A DNA stretch of 56,504 nucleotides from Thiomargarita sp. (GTDB lineage Bacteria > Pseudomonadota > Gammaproteobacteria > Beggiatoales > Beggiatoaceae), in assembly GCA_020720115.1 (NCBI GenBank), contig DYPD01000007.1, forward strand, positions 1-56,504. Reading direction: 5' to 3'. A program made the translations under genes and the position numbers. How positions within the stretch are numbered: position 1 is the first letter of the stretch; each line of letters opens with the position of its first letter. Of this stretch, positions 36,205 through 43,589 are shown piece after piece. Below the pieces are notes generated by a model, which was given only the letters and a program-made list of their open reading frames with translations, had not been told where the DNA came from and ran no database searches.

Positions 36205-37302
36205 TTAAATTAAACAAGAGACAATGCAAGAGGGCAGGCGATAAGTCGCATAGCGCGAAACCTGTGCCGCTTGTGCTTGAACAAAACCCGCAAAAGCTTT
36301 GGAATAATGTTCCACAATGCCGGTTTCAGTGTCTTCCAGCAAATACACAGCTAACTGTTCTCGCTCTGCCAGCGCCAAGGCTTTTTCCACGCCCAATACC
36401 ATAAAAGTGGTCGCCAGCGCATCGGCTTGCATGGATTCTGGGTGCAGCACCGTCACTGACACCAGGCGATGCGACACGGGCGAACCTGTATGGGGATCAA
36501 TGGTGTGGGAATAGGTTTGCCCCTGCCACTGGAAAAAATTACGGTAACTGCCCGAAGTGGCTACGCCGGTGTCAGGCAACGCCACCACGCGCTCAACGGT
36601 TCTCACACTGGGATTGGGATCAGGCTGCTCAATCGCCACGCGCCATTGCTGGTCTTCAGCGTTATGCCCTGCCAGGCGCAATTCGCCGCCAATATCCACC
36701 AAATAATTTTTAATGCCCAACTGGACTAAATAGTTGGCTAATTGATCCGCTGCATAACCTTCGGCAAGCGCGGATAAATCCAGGTATACATCAGGAATGT
36801 CTTTGCGCAAGGCAGGCGGATTCTCGCGCACATGCACGCGCTGGTAGCCAACACGCGCCTTTGCCGCCGCAATTTCTGCCGCTGTAGGTATTTGATCGGC
36901 TTTCGGTGTGGGACCAAAGCCCCATAAATTCACCAAGGGACCCACGCTAATGTCAAAAGCGCCGTCGCTGAGGCGGCTAAAGTTCAGCGCCGCCTGTACG
37001 ACATACAAGAGTTCTGGCGAAACAGCGACCCAATCAGTGCTGGGATTTTGGTTAAAACGCGAGAGTTCCGAGTCTTTTTGGTAAGTAGACATGAGCGCAT
37101 TGATCGCCTGTAAGCGGGTTTCCAAGGCTTCATGCACTTGTTTTGGCTGAATATTTGGCGGAATATCCACAATTTTCACCGCATACTGAGTGCCCATCGT
37201 TTGCCCTTGCAACTGGGTTAAACGCGATGCAGGTGTGGGTTGGCAAGCCATCAACGAAAGGCTACAAAAGGCAATAACAAGGCGACAAAATGAGGGATTC
37301 AT
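36205..37302 (-). CDS. apbE: FAD:protein FMN transferase (ApbE), lipoprotein form
   Basis: A 365-residue protein. Start at 37302 chosen because it gives a lipoprotein signal (MNPSFCRLVIAFCSLSLMACQP, lipobox LMAC). ApbE features: LQGQTMGTQYAVKI, DSELSRFNQNP, DGAFDISVGPLVNLWGFGP, LDLSALAEGYAADQLA, YLVDIGGELRLAG, GVATSGSYRNFF, YSHTIDPHTGSPV and the metal-binding DALATTFMVLG. ApbE covalently attaches FMN to Thr residues of exported or membrane flavoproteins such as NqrB/RnfG or FMN-bind domains. No such target is recognised in the window. It is the first gene of the minus-strand yfiR-kinase operon, 14 bases before the yfiR start. Confidence 0.93.
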   Translation of the reverse strand: MNPSFCRLVIAFCSLSLMACQPTPASRLTQLQGQTMGTQYAVKIVDIPPNIQPKQVHEALETRLQAINALMSTYQKDSELSRFNQNPSTDWVAVSPELLYVVQAALNFSRLSDGAFDISVGPLVNLWGFGPTPKADQIPTAAEIAAAKARVGYQRVHVRENPPALRKDIPDVYLDLSALAEGYAADQLANYLVQLGIKNYLVDIGGELRLAGHNAEDQQWRVAIEQPDPNPSVRTVERVVALPDTGVATSGSYRNFFQWQGQTYSHTIDPHTGSPVSHRLVSVTVLHPESMQADALATTFMVLGVEKALALAEREQLAVYLLEDTETGIVEHYSKAFAGFVQAQAAQVSRYATYRLPSCIVSCLI

Positions 37303-37467
37303 GGCAAAAGATTTCACAAAGTTTGGTGTGGGAAGGGTTTTAAAAGTACAATATTTTACAACACTATTGCACCTAAGTTTATGCGCAATACTAAAGATCA
37401 TTGATGCACAAAATCTGTCATTATCGCGCCGTCTCATCACCCTAAAGTACCGACAAAGAGGAACCCC

Positions 37468-38091
37468 ATGAACAGCGAAAACACCCCTTATCTCGCCACT
37501 GTTGGCACACTAGAAACCCAATTACGCGCAGCAGAAAACAGCTTGCAAGAGGATGCAGCGGACGATGAAGCCGCTGCTGGTGGCGGTAATGTAGATAAAA
37601 TCCGCGATATTCTGTTTGGTGGGCAAATGCGCGATTACGAAAAACGCTTTAAGCGCATGGAAGATCGCTTTGCCAAAGAAAACACCCATGTGCGCGAAGA
37701 TTTAGGACAGCGGATTCGTGCGCTAGAAGAAATGCTCAATAGCGAACTCGACAGCTTAGGCGACAAGCTTAAAACCGAGCGCCAAGAACGCCAGGGCATG
37801 TATCAAGAATTGCAGCAAGAAATCACCAGCCTGAAAAATGAATTAAACAACCGCATCACGCAGTTAGATGAATTGTTTAGCAAAGACATGAAACAACTGC
37901 GCCAGCATATGCACAACAAGTTTCAAGAAATCAGCAATCAAATGCGCCAGCAAAACGATAATCTGGCTACCCTCATGAAACAAGAAGTTGCGCATTTGCA
38001 AGAAGCTAAAGTCAATCGTAGTGATTTAGCCTCTTTCTTCACCGAGTTTGCTGTGCGTTTAAATAAAGACTTTAATGCCAGCGGGCAATAA
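37468..38091 (+). CDS. Coiled-coil protein, first gene of the GTPase signalling locus
   Basis: A 207-residue soluble protein with no signal peptide or membrane helix. Residues ~1-60 are acidic and low in complexity (LQEDAADDEAAAGGGN) and include DKIRDILFGGQMRDYEKRF. Residues ~65-190 are an almost uninterrupted coiled coil rich in Glu, Lys, Arg and Gln. The tail is FFTEFAVRLNKDF. The segment ILFGGQMRDYEKRF with its following helices is distinctive and may define a family, but I recognise no named domain. GAGGAACCCC precedes the ATG. It is 74 bases upstream of the OmpA-domain protein gene, whose N-terminus is also helical, so a direct interaction is plausible (inference). Confidence 0.75.
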   Translation: MNSENTPYLATVGTLETQLRAAENSLQEDAADDEAAAGGGNVDKIRDILFGGQMRDYEKRFKRMEDRFAKENTHVREDLGQRIRALEEMLNSELDSLGDKLKTERQERQGMYQELQQEITSLKNELNNRITQLDELFSKDMKQLRQHMHNKFQEISNQMRQQNDNLATLMKQEVAHLQEAKVNRSDLASFFTEFAVRLNKDFNASGQ

Positions 38092-38099
38092 GCTTTGCC

Positions 38100-38138
38100 A
38101 GATGCTTGCTTTTTTCATTAGGCTAAGAGCAAGCATCT
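38100..38138 (+). other. Intercistronic hairpin
   Basis: An 11-bp perfect stem (AGATGCTTGCT at 38100-38110, AGCAAGCATCT at 38128-38138) with a 17-base T-rich loop lies 8 bases after the coiled-coil gene. No T-run follows, so it may be a processing or stabilising hairpin or a leaky terminator that sets different levels of the two proteins. Confidence 0.6.
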
Positions 38139-38165
38139 CATTCACCCAACACGACTCCCCCCCTC

Positions 38166-41087
38166 ATGGATGACTATACTCGGTTGCGCAAGCTACTGTT
38201 GCAAGATGAACAAGATCGCCTAGATAAGCTCGATCAACGTCTTAACGATCCGCAACAGCGTTCGCGTGAAACGGCTGAAGTGTTACCGCAAGCAATCCAC
38301 TTGCTTGCCCAGCATAAACCCGCGCATTTGCAAAAAGCTCTGCAAACCCCAGTAGAAAACTGCGTGGAAACTTCATTTCAGGCTGATGCTCAAAAATTTG
38401 CTAAACCGCTATTGAATGCCATGTCTCAACCTTTGCGCAAAGCTATCGCGGATTCCTTTAAGTCCATCCGCGAATTCGTACAAATCAATCAAGAACAGAT
38501 TGTGGCGTTGGAAGCTCGCGTGCAAACACTTGAACAGCGCGACTGGGCGGGTTTGCTTAAACAACTAGAACAGCGCGAACACAATATACTGGCTCAGTTG
38601 CAAGCCTTTGAAACTGAAATGCAGGATATTGACAAGCGTTCTTCCGAACTTGCTCAGATTCTGCCAGTGGCGATTCGTAAAGCCAGCGAAGCCCAAATGC
38701 AGCGCCTAGAAACGCCCGCTGAACCTGCGGGTGCTTTGCAAGTGGATATTGAAGAACTCAGCGCCTCACTCAAAGGACCGGTGGAGCGTTCTTTACGCCA
38801 ATCCATCAGCGATGATCCGCACAGTTTGGCCAATGCGCTGTTTCCCATTATGGGACCTGCGATTCGTAAATCTATTAACGAATCCATTAAAGGTTTGGTA
38901 CAAAATCTTAATCGTACCATTGAGCGCAGCCTCTCCCCACAGGGCATGGCGTGGCGCTTAGAAGCGCTGCGTAGCGGGCGTCCCTTTGCCGACATTGTGT
39001 TACAAAAAACCCTGGTTTACCGCGTTGAACAAGCGTTTCTCATTCACCGTGAAACCGGTTTGCTGATGCAGCATTTGCACTTGGAAGGCGTCGCGGTGGG
39101 CGATTCGGATGCGGTGTCTGGAATGCTCACTGCGATTCAAGATTTCATCCGCGATTCTTTCTCGACTACGAAAAAAGAAGAATTAGACAGCGTAGACATC
39201 GGGGATTTCACCGTGTGGCTAGAGCGCGGACCTTATGCAGTGTTGGCGTGCGTCATGCGCGGCACTGCACCCTATGCGTTTCGCAGCACCATGCGGGCAT
39301 TGCTAGAACTGATGCACGCCCGCTACGGACAGGCTTTAGAACATTTCTCTGGCGATTCAACAGAAGTAGAACTGTGTCGTCCATTGCTGCAAAAAGTCAT
39401 GCAAGTCGAGGAAGTTCCTAGTGAAGCAGCAAAGCAAAAACGTCGTTTTTCTCCGACGCTGATACTGTTGGTGCCCTTGACGTTCGTCATCGGTGGCTGG
39501 GTGGGCTATCGGCAGTGGCATCATTATTTGCTGCAACAACACATTGTCCACTATTTACACGCCTTAGCCCAAGAACCTGGCATTATTGTCACCGACACAC
39601 AGCAGGATGAAAATTACTTGTATTTGCGTGGTTTGCGCGATCCTTTAGCGCGTACCCATAGCGCAGTGGCGGCGGATACGGGTTTTGTCGCGTTGGGCGT
39701 CAGCGCCCATTGGGAGGCTTATCAGGATATGTCCGCGCCCTTTGTCGAGCAGCGTCTGCAAGCGCAAGCCGCTCGCTGGTTACAGCCGCCAGAGAGTGTG
39801 ACGGTAGGCTGGCAAGGCAGCGCCCTGGTGCTCAGCGGTCATGCGGATCGAGACTGGATTGAGCGCATCCAAAACGATGCCCCCATGCTGGCGGGTTTAA
39901 GCGGATTAGACACGCACGCACTGGTAGAAAACGATGACTATTGGCAACAAACCCAGGCACAATTTGACGCATTTCTCAAAGCCTTGAACAGCACGCCAGG
40001 AATTATTGTGGTGTCTTCGGGTATAGAAAATAACAAGCGATTTATCAATGGAATGCGCGATCCGCTGGCGGCTGATCCAGAACACACTGCCGCGCAAATG
40101 CAAATTCGCAGCCTGGATATGCGGTGGCGCAATTACCAGGATTTAACCCCAGAATTTGTGCGCCAGCGTGCGGCTCAATACCTCGCACCCGTGCCCGATA
40201 CCGTACAATACCAAATCGAAGGCAATCTGCTGCGCCTGCAAGGTCACGCGCCGCAAGCCTGGCTGGATAAAGCCCTGCGCGTTACCAGCGTCGCCGGCAT
40301 CAACCAAGTAGACGCCAGTGCGCTACAAGAGACCGACCAGATTTTGCTGGCACGCGCCACCGCACAACTTCAGCCCGAAGCCAGCATTAAATTGGCAGTC
40401 GAACACAGCGTGCTCAACGTATCTGGCGTTGCCGAACAAGCCTGGCTAGAAGAGGTGCTCACACCTGCCAAAATCGAAGGCATTGCACAAATACACACAG
40501 AAGCCCTGCAAAGCCGCGATGCGCTACTGTTAGCGCAAGCGCAAATCCAGCTAAAGCCACCTGTTGGAGTGCAGCTTAAAGTCCATCGCCGTCATCTCAA
40601 GCTCAGCGGGCAAGCCAGTCTGCCAGACATCCAGCGCCTACGCTCAGAGGCGCAAGCCCTAGAAGGCATCCAGGCAATAGACAGCAGCGAATTGCAAGAC
40701 CAGGACGCACCGCGCCGTGAAAACTTGCGCCAAGCCATTGATAATACTAAGCTTCTATTTATTGACGGCACCGAACTCGACACCCGCCAGCAACGCGCCA
40801 TGCGGAAACTGGCACAGCAAATCAGCGAACTAGCCACCTTGAATGCCGGACTCGCGCCGCCATTACAGGTCGCCGTCACTGGCTACACCGACGGCTTAGG
40901 CAGCCAAGAACACAACAGCGCCCTCAGCCGCGAACGCGCTCAAGCCATACGCCAAGACCTCATTGCCGCTGGTGTGCCGCCTAATCTGTTGATCGTACAG
41001 ATGCCAGAACATATTCTGTTTGGCGAACAGAAAGCAGATTTACAACAGCGCAAGGTAGTGTTTCAAGTGATGAATGCTCATCCATAA
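38166..41087 (+). CDS. Large inner-membrane protein with BON-like repeats and C-terminal OmpA-like domain
   Basis: A 973-residue protein. Residues 1-280 are cytoplasmic and mostly helical (MDDYTRLRKLLLQDEQDRLDK, internal repeats around PVERSLRQSI and LVQNLNRTIERSL). Residues ~283-395 form an alpha/beta segment (VEQAFLIHRETGLLMQHLH, AVSGMLTAIQDFIRDSF, FTVWLERGPYAVLACVMRG) with a longin/roadblock-like order of strands and helices. A single membrane helix follows at ~430-450. Then come repeated BON-like modules (PPESVTVGWQGSALVLSGHA, PDTVQYQIEGNLLRLQGHA, and two more), and a C-terminal OmpA/MotB peptidoglycan-binding domain (~860-973; VTGYTDGLGSQEHNSALSRERA). It would link the cytoplasm to peptidoglycan. 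The Ras-like GTPase encoded downstream is a candidate ligand of the cytoplasmic segment (inference). Confidence 0.85.
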   Translation: MDDYTRLRKLLLQDEQDRLDKLDQRLNDPQQRSRETAEVLPQAIHLLAQHKPAHLQKALQTPVENCVETSFQADAQKFAKPLLNAMSQPLRKAIADSFKSIREFVQINQEQIVALEARVQTLEQRDWAGLLKQLEQREHNILAQLQAFETEMQDIDKRSSELAQILPVAIRKASEAQMQRLETPAEPAGALQVDIEELSASLKGPVERSLRQSISDDPHSLANALFPIMGPAIRKSINESIKGLVQNLNRTIERSLSPQGMAWRLEALRSGRPFADIVLQKTLVYRVEQAFLIHRETGLLMQHLHLEGVAVGDSDAVSGMLTAIQDFIRDSFSTTKKEELDSVDIGDFTVWLERGPYAVLACVMRGTAPYAFRSTMRALLELMHARYGQALEHFSGDSTEVELCRPLLQKVMQVEEVPSEAAKQKRRFSPTLILLVPLTFVIGGWVGYRQWHHYLLQQHIVHYLHALAQEPGIIVTDTQQDENYLYLRGLRDPLARTHSAVAADTGFVALGVSAHWEAYQDMSAPFVEQRLQAQAARWLQPPESVTVGWQGSALVLSGHADRDWIERIQNDAPMLAGLSGLDTHALVENDDYWQQTQAQFDAFLKALNSTPGIIVVSSGIENNKRFINGMRDPLAADPEHTAAQMQIRSLDMRWRNYQDLTPEFVRQRAAQYLAPVPDTVQYQIEGNLLRLQGHAPQAWLDKALRVTSVAGINQVDASALQETDQILLARATAQLQPEASIKLAVEHSVLNVSGVAEQAWLEEVLTPAKIEGIAQIHTEALQSRDALLLAQAQIQLKPPVGVQLKVHRRHLKLSGQASLPDIQRLRSEAQALEGIQAIDSSELQDQDAPRRENLRQAIDNTKLLFIDGTELDTRQQRAMRKLAQQISELATLNAGLAPPLQVAVTGYTDGLGSQEHNSALSRERAQAIRQDLIAAGVPPNLLIVQMPEHILFGEQKADLQQRKVVFQVMNAHP

Positions 41088-41110
41088 AATCCACTTTTGT
41101 TGGAGGAATT

Positions 41111-41335
41111 ATGCGCCAAATTAGCTGGAATGAATTACTCACTTCACCGGCGGAATTATTAGAATGGATACAACAGGGTAATGCTTTAAGAATTTATCAG
41201 TCAGGCAAACCCATTGCTGAACTTCTACCATTATCTGCTACGCCCCAACCTGCTTGGAAACATTCTATTCAACGCATGAGTTTATCTGGGGTAAAATTGA
41301 GTGCAGAAATTCTACATGATCGAGATGAAAGCTAG
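41111..41335 (+). CDS. Phd/YefM-type antitoxin, apparently orphaned
   Basis: A 74-residue protein (MRQISWNELLTSPAELLEWIQQGNALRIYQSGKPIAELLP) with the Phd-like pattern: N-terminal DNA-binding region followed by a strand containing G-K-P-I-A-E-L-L. A strong ribosome binding site (TTGGAGGAATT) precedes the ATG. In this family such antitoxins are followed by PIN-domain VapC ribonucleases. Here only a 14-codon stub of a PIN protein remains (41338-41382), so the antitoxin has lost its toxin. It sits between the OmpA-domain protein and the GTPase genes. Confidence 0.78.
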   Translation: MRQISWNELLTSPAELLEWIQQGNALRIYQSGKPIAELLPLSATPQPAWKHSIQRMSLSGVKLSAEILHDRDES

Positions 41336-41337
41336 GT

Positions 41338-41382
41338 ATGAAACTCTTTTTTGACACCTCCGCATTAGTATTCATCAGATGA
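41338..41382 (+). pseudogene. VapC/PIN toxin remnant
   Basis: An open frame of 14 codons (MKLFFDTSALVFIR, then TGA) starting 2 bases after the antitoxin stop. M-K-L-F-F-D-T-S-A-L-V is the canonical first strand of PIN-domain toxins, including the first catalytic Asp, and is normally followed by ~120 more residues. The rest is absent: the GTPase gene begins 22 bases later. A large 3' deletion has removed the nuclease. Confidence 0.85.
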
Positions 41383-41404
41383 ATAAAACAGGACAAAACA
41401 CCCT

Positions 41405-41905
41405 ATGGTTCAGAAAAAAATCTGCATGATTGGTGATTTTTCGGTGGGCAAAACCTGCACCGTCGGGCGCTTTATACGTCAAACTTTCTCCGACAAATAT
41501 TTAACTACCGTCGGCGTGAAGATTGACACCAAAGTCGTGCAACTGCCCTCCGGCGACGAAGTCAAATTCATTCTCTGGGATATTGCAGGTAACGATGCCC
41601 TGACCACCGCCAGCGCCTCCTATTTGCGCGGCGCAGCGGGTTATTTATTGGTCGTGGATGGCACTCGCCGCCCAACTTGGGAAAGCGCCAAAAAACTCCA
41701 GGCAGCAGTAACGCAACAAATCGGCGAAAAACCCTTTTTAGTGTTGCTCAACAAAGCCGACTTAACCGAACAATGGGAAATCAAACAAGCTGATGTAGAT
41801 GAGCAACTTAAACAAGGTTGGAAAATGCTCAAAACCAGCGCCAAAACCGGCGAAAATGTAGAACAAGCCTTTGCAATATTGGGGCGCTTACTGGTAGGAA
41901 AGTAA
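41405..41905 (+). CDS. Ras/Rab-like small GTPase
   Basis: A 166-residue single-domain GTPase of the Ras superfamily. G1 is GDFSVGKT at residues 10-17, G2 Thr is at ~34-35 (YLTTVGVK), G3 is WDIAGND at 58-64, G4 is NKAD at 116-119, and G5 is SAK at 145-147. The position of the catalytic Gln61 of Ras is Asn63, so intrinsic hydrolysis is probably weak and a GAP or partner is expected. There is no C-terminal Cys for lipidation, so membrane recruitment must come from a partner. Ras-like prokaryotic GTPases (MglA, Rup) are known from many phyla; this one is closer to Rab-like Rup proteins than to MglA by eye. It is encoded 114 bases upstream of a histidine kinase. Confidence 0.92.
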   Translation: MVQKKICMIGDFSVGKTCTVGRFIRQTFSDKYLTTVGVKIDTKVVQLPSGDEVKFILWDIAGNDALTTASASYLRGAAGYLLVVDGTRRPTWESAKKLQAAVTQQIGEKPFLVLLNKADLTEQWEIKQADVDEQLKQGWKMLKTSAKTGENVEQAFAILGRLLVGK

Positions 41906-42018
41906 CTCAAATCACCTGTGTTATAGCAAAATGTTCTTGGTTGCTCTCCCCCATCACCCAAATTTTTCTGCCGCAACCCAGCGTTTTTGCTCACTCATTT
42001 ACCTTTGGATTTTTTCTT

Positions 42019-43569
42019 ATGCAACATATCCCATTGAGCATTGCTAAATACATTCGTTCTTTATGGATGTCAGAATTAATTTTGACCTATTTCCATGTGG
42101 ATAAACAAGGCTTATTGGTCGAATGGGGCGGGCATCCGCGCCATTACGGTTTACCTACACCAGAAATAGGTGAAGCAGCGAATGAACAAATCAATTTCTT
42201 AGAAGGCGTCTTGCCTATTGAATATACCCAGGTATTGGAATTTGTTGGGGTCAGCAGTGGGCGCGTTGCGCATGTACATTTGATTCCGTTTGAAAAAGGC
42301 ACTTGGGTATTGTTATTTGATGCAACAGCAGAACATGATCGCCAGCAACAGATTCAACAGCAATATAATGAACTGAGCGTACAATCTTATCGGCAAATGC
42401 AATTACTCCAAAACTTAGAAAGCGCCCGTCAACAATTGCAGGCAGAAAAACACAAACTAGAACACTCTACCGAAGCCAAAAGTCGCTTTATTTCTAGCCT
42501 CTCACATGAACTTCGCACACCTTTAACTTCCATTGTTGGTTACACGCATTTACTCAATGAAACAGAACAAGCCAAGGCACAAGAAAGCCAATACCTTAAT
42601 TCGGTACAACAGAACGCCAGTTATTTATTGAATTTAATTGATAATGTACTTGCACAAGCACGTTCAGAAACCCAGCAAATTTCTATTCATCCTAGCAGTT
42701 GTCAGGTGAAAAAACTCTTAGATGATATTGAACACTTATTTTTCCCGCTGGCACAAGAAAGAAAATTAGCCTTTAGCTTAATTCGCCAGGTGGATTTACC
42801 TGAACAATTGCTGCTGGATGAATTGCGAGTACGGCAGGTATTCATTAATCTGATCTCTAATGCCTTAAAATTCACCACTCAGGGTTCTGTCACGGTGCAG
42901 GTCAATTGGCAGGCGGAGCGTTTACAATTTAGTGTGCAAGACACGGGACCTGGCATTTCTGCAGCGGGACAAAGCAAGATTTTTGAGGCTTTTCACCGCG
43001 AGCAAAGCACCACCCATGTGCAAGGCGTAGGCTTAGGGCTGTTCATTAGCCGCCAACTGGTGCAACTCATGGGCGGCGACCTAAGTCTGATCTCAGAACT
43101 GCACAAAGGCAGCACTTTTACTGTTGAAATTCAAGCACCTGCCGTACAAGCGGCGGCGCCCACAGCCGCCGCGTTACGCTCCAAACCCAACAGCAGCAAC
43201 CCCTATAACATCCTGCTGGCAGAAGACAGCTTGGGTATTCGCACTTTATTAGAACTTTATTTGCAGGAAGGTGGCTATAAAACTCTGCTTGCTGAAGACG
43301 GCGAACAAGCGGTGAAAATGGCGTTGCAACACCAGCCTGACGCGGTTTTGATGGATTTGCAAATGCCAGTTTTAGATGGCTTTGCCGCTACCATTGAGTT
43401 GCGCAAACAGGGTTTCACTGCGCCCATCATCGCGCTGTCTGCTTCAACGCTGGCGCAAGATCGCAAAGAGGCGATGCAGGCTGGCTGCGATCTGTATCTG
43501 ATGAAGCCCCTGGATGCCGATTATCTCTGGTTTAATCTGCAACAAATCCTTCCCCCCAACGCGGCTTAA
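42019..43569 (+). CDS. PAS-like hybrid histidine kinase (input-HisKA-HATPase-REC)
   Basis: A 516-residue soluble kinase. I start at ATG 42019 (MQHIPLSIAKYIRSL); the open frame extends upstream into the GTPase gene, but that part looks non-coding. Residues ~18-106 are a PAS-like input domain (LTYFHVDKQGLLVEWGG, VHLIPFEKGTWVLLFD), followed by coiled coil. HisKA has phosphoacceptor H163 (FISSLSHELRTPLTSIVG). HATPase has NLISNALKFTTQG, DTGPGIS and GVGLGLFISRQL. A C-terminal receiver has AED and VLMDLQMPVLDG with K in LMKPLD. The input domain resembles the N-terminus of the cyclase encoded next, including the linker QQxNELS. It lies downstream of the GTPase, a possible upstream regulator. Confidence 0.88.
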   Translation: MQHIPLSIAKYIRSLWMSELILTYFHVDKQGLLVEWGGHPRHYGLPTPEIGEAANEQINFLEGVLPIEYTQVLEFVGVSSGRVAHVHLIPFEKGTWVLLFDATAEHDRQQQIQQQYNELSVQSYRQMQLLQNLESARQQLQAEKHKLEHSTEAKSRFISSLSHELRTPLTSIVGYTHLLNETEQAKAQESQYLNSVQQNASYLLNLIDNVLAQARSETQQISIHPSSCQVKKLLDDIEHLFFPLAQERKLAFSLIRQVDLPEQLLLDELRVRQVFINLISNALKFTTQGSVTVQVNWQAERLQFSVQDTGPGISAAGQSKIFEAFHREQSTTHVQGVGLGLFISRQLVQLMGGDLSLISELHKGSTFTVEIQAPAVQAAAPTAAALRSKPNSSNPYNILLAEDSLGIRTLLELYLQEGGYKTLLAEDGEQAVKMALQHQPDAVLMDLQMPVLDGFAATIELRKQGFTAPIIALSASTLAQDRKEAMQAGCDLYLMKPLDADYLWFNLQQILPPNAA

Positions 43570-43589
43570 GCAGCCAATAAGGAGTGCCT

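Noticed and set aside
41818-42018. Upstream extension of the hybrid kinase overlapping the GTPase gene
   Set aside because: The extra 67 residues lie largely out of frame over the GTPase end, are Arg/Cys/Ser-rich without a fold, and the ATG at 42019 gives a natural domain start.
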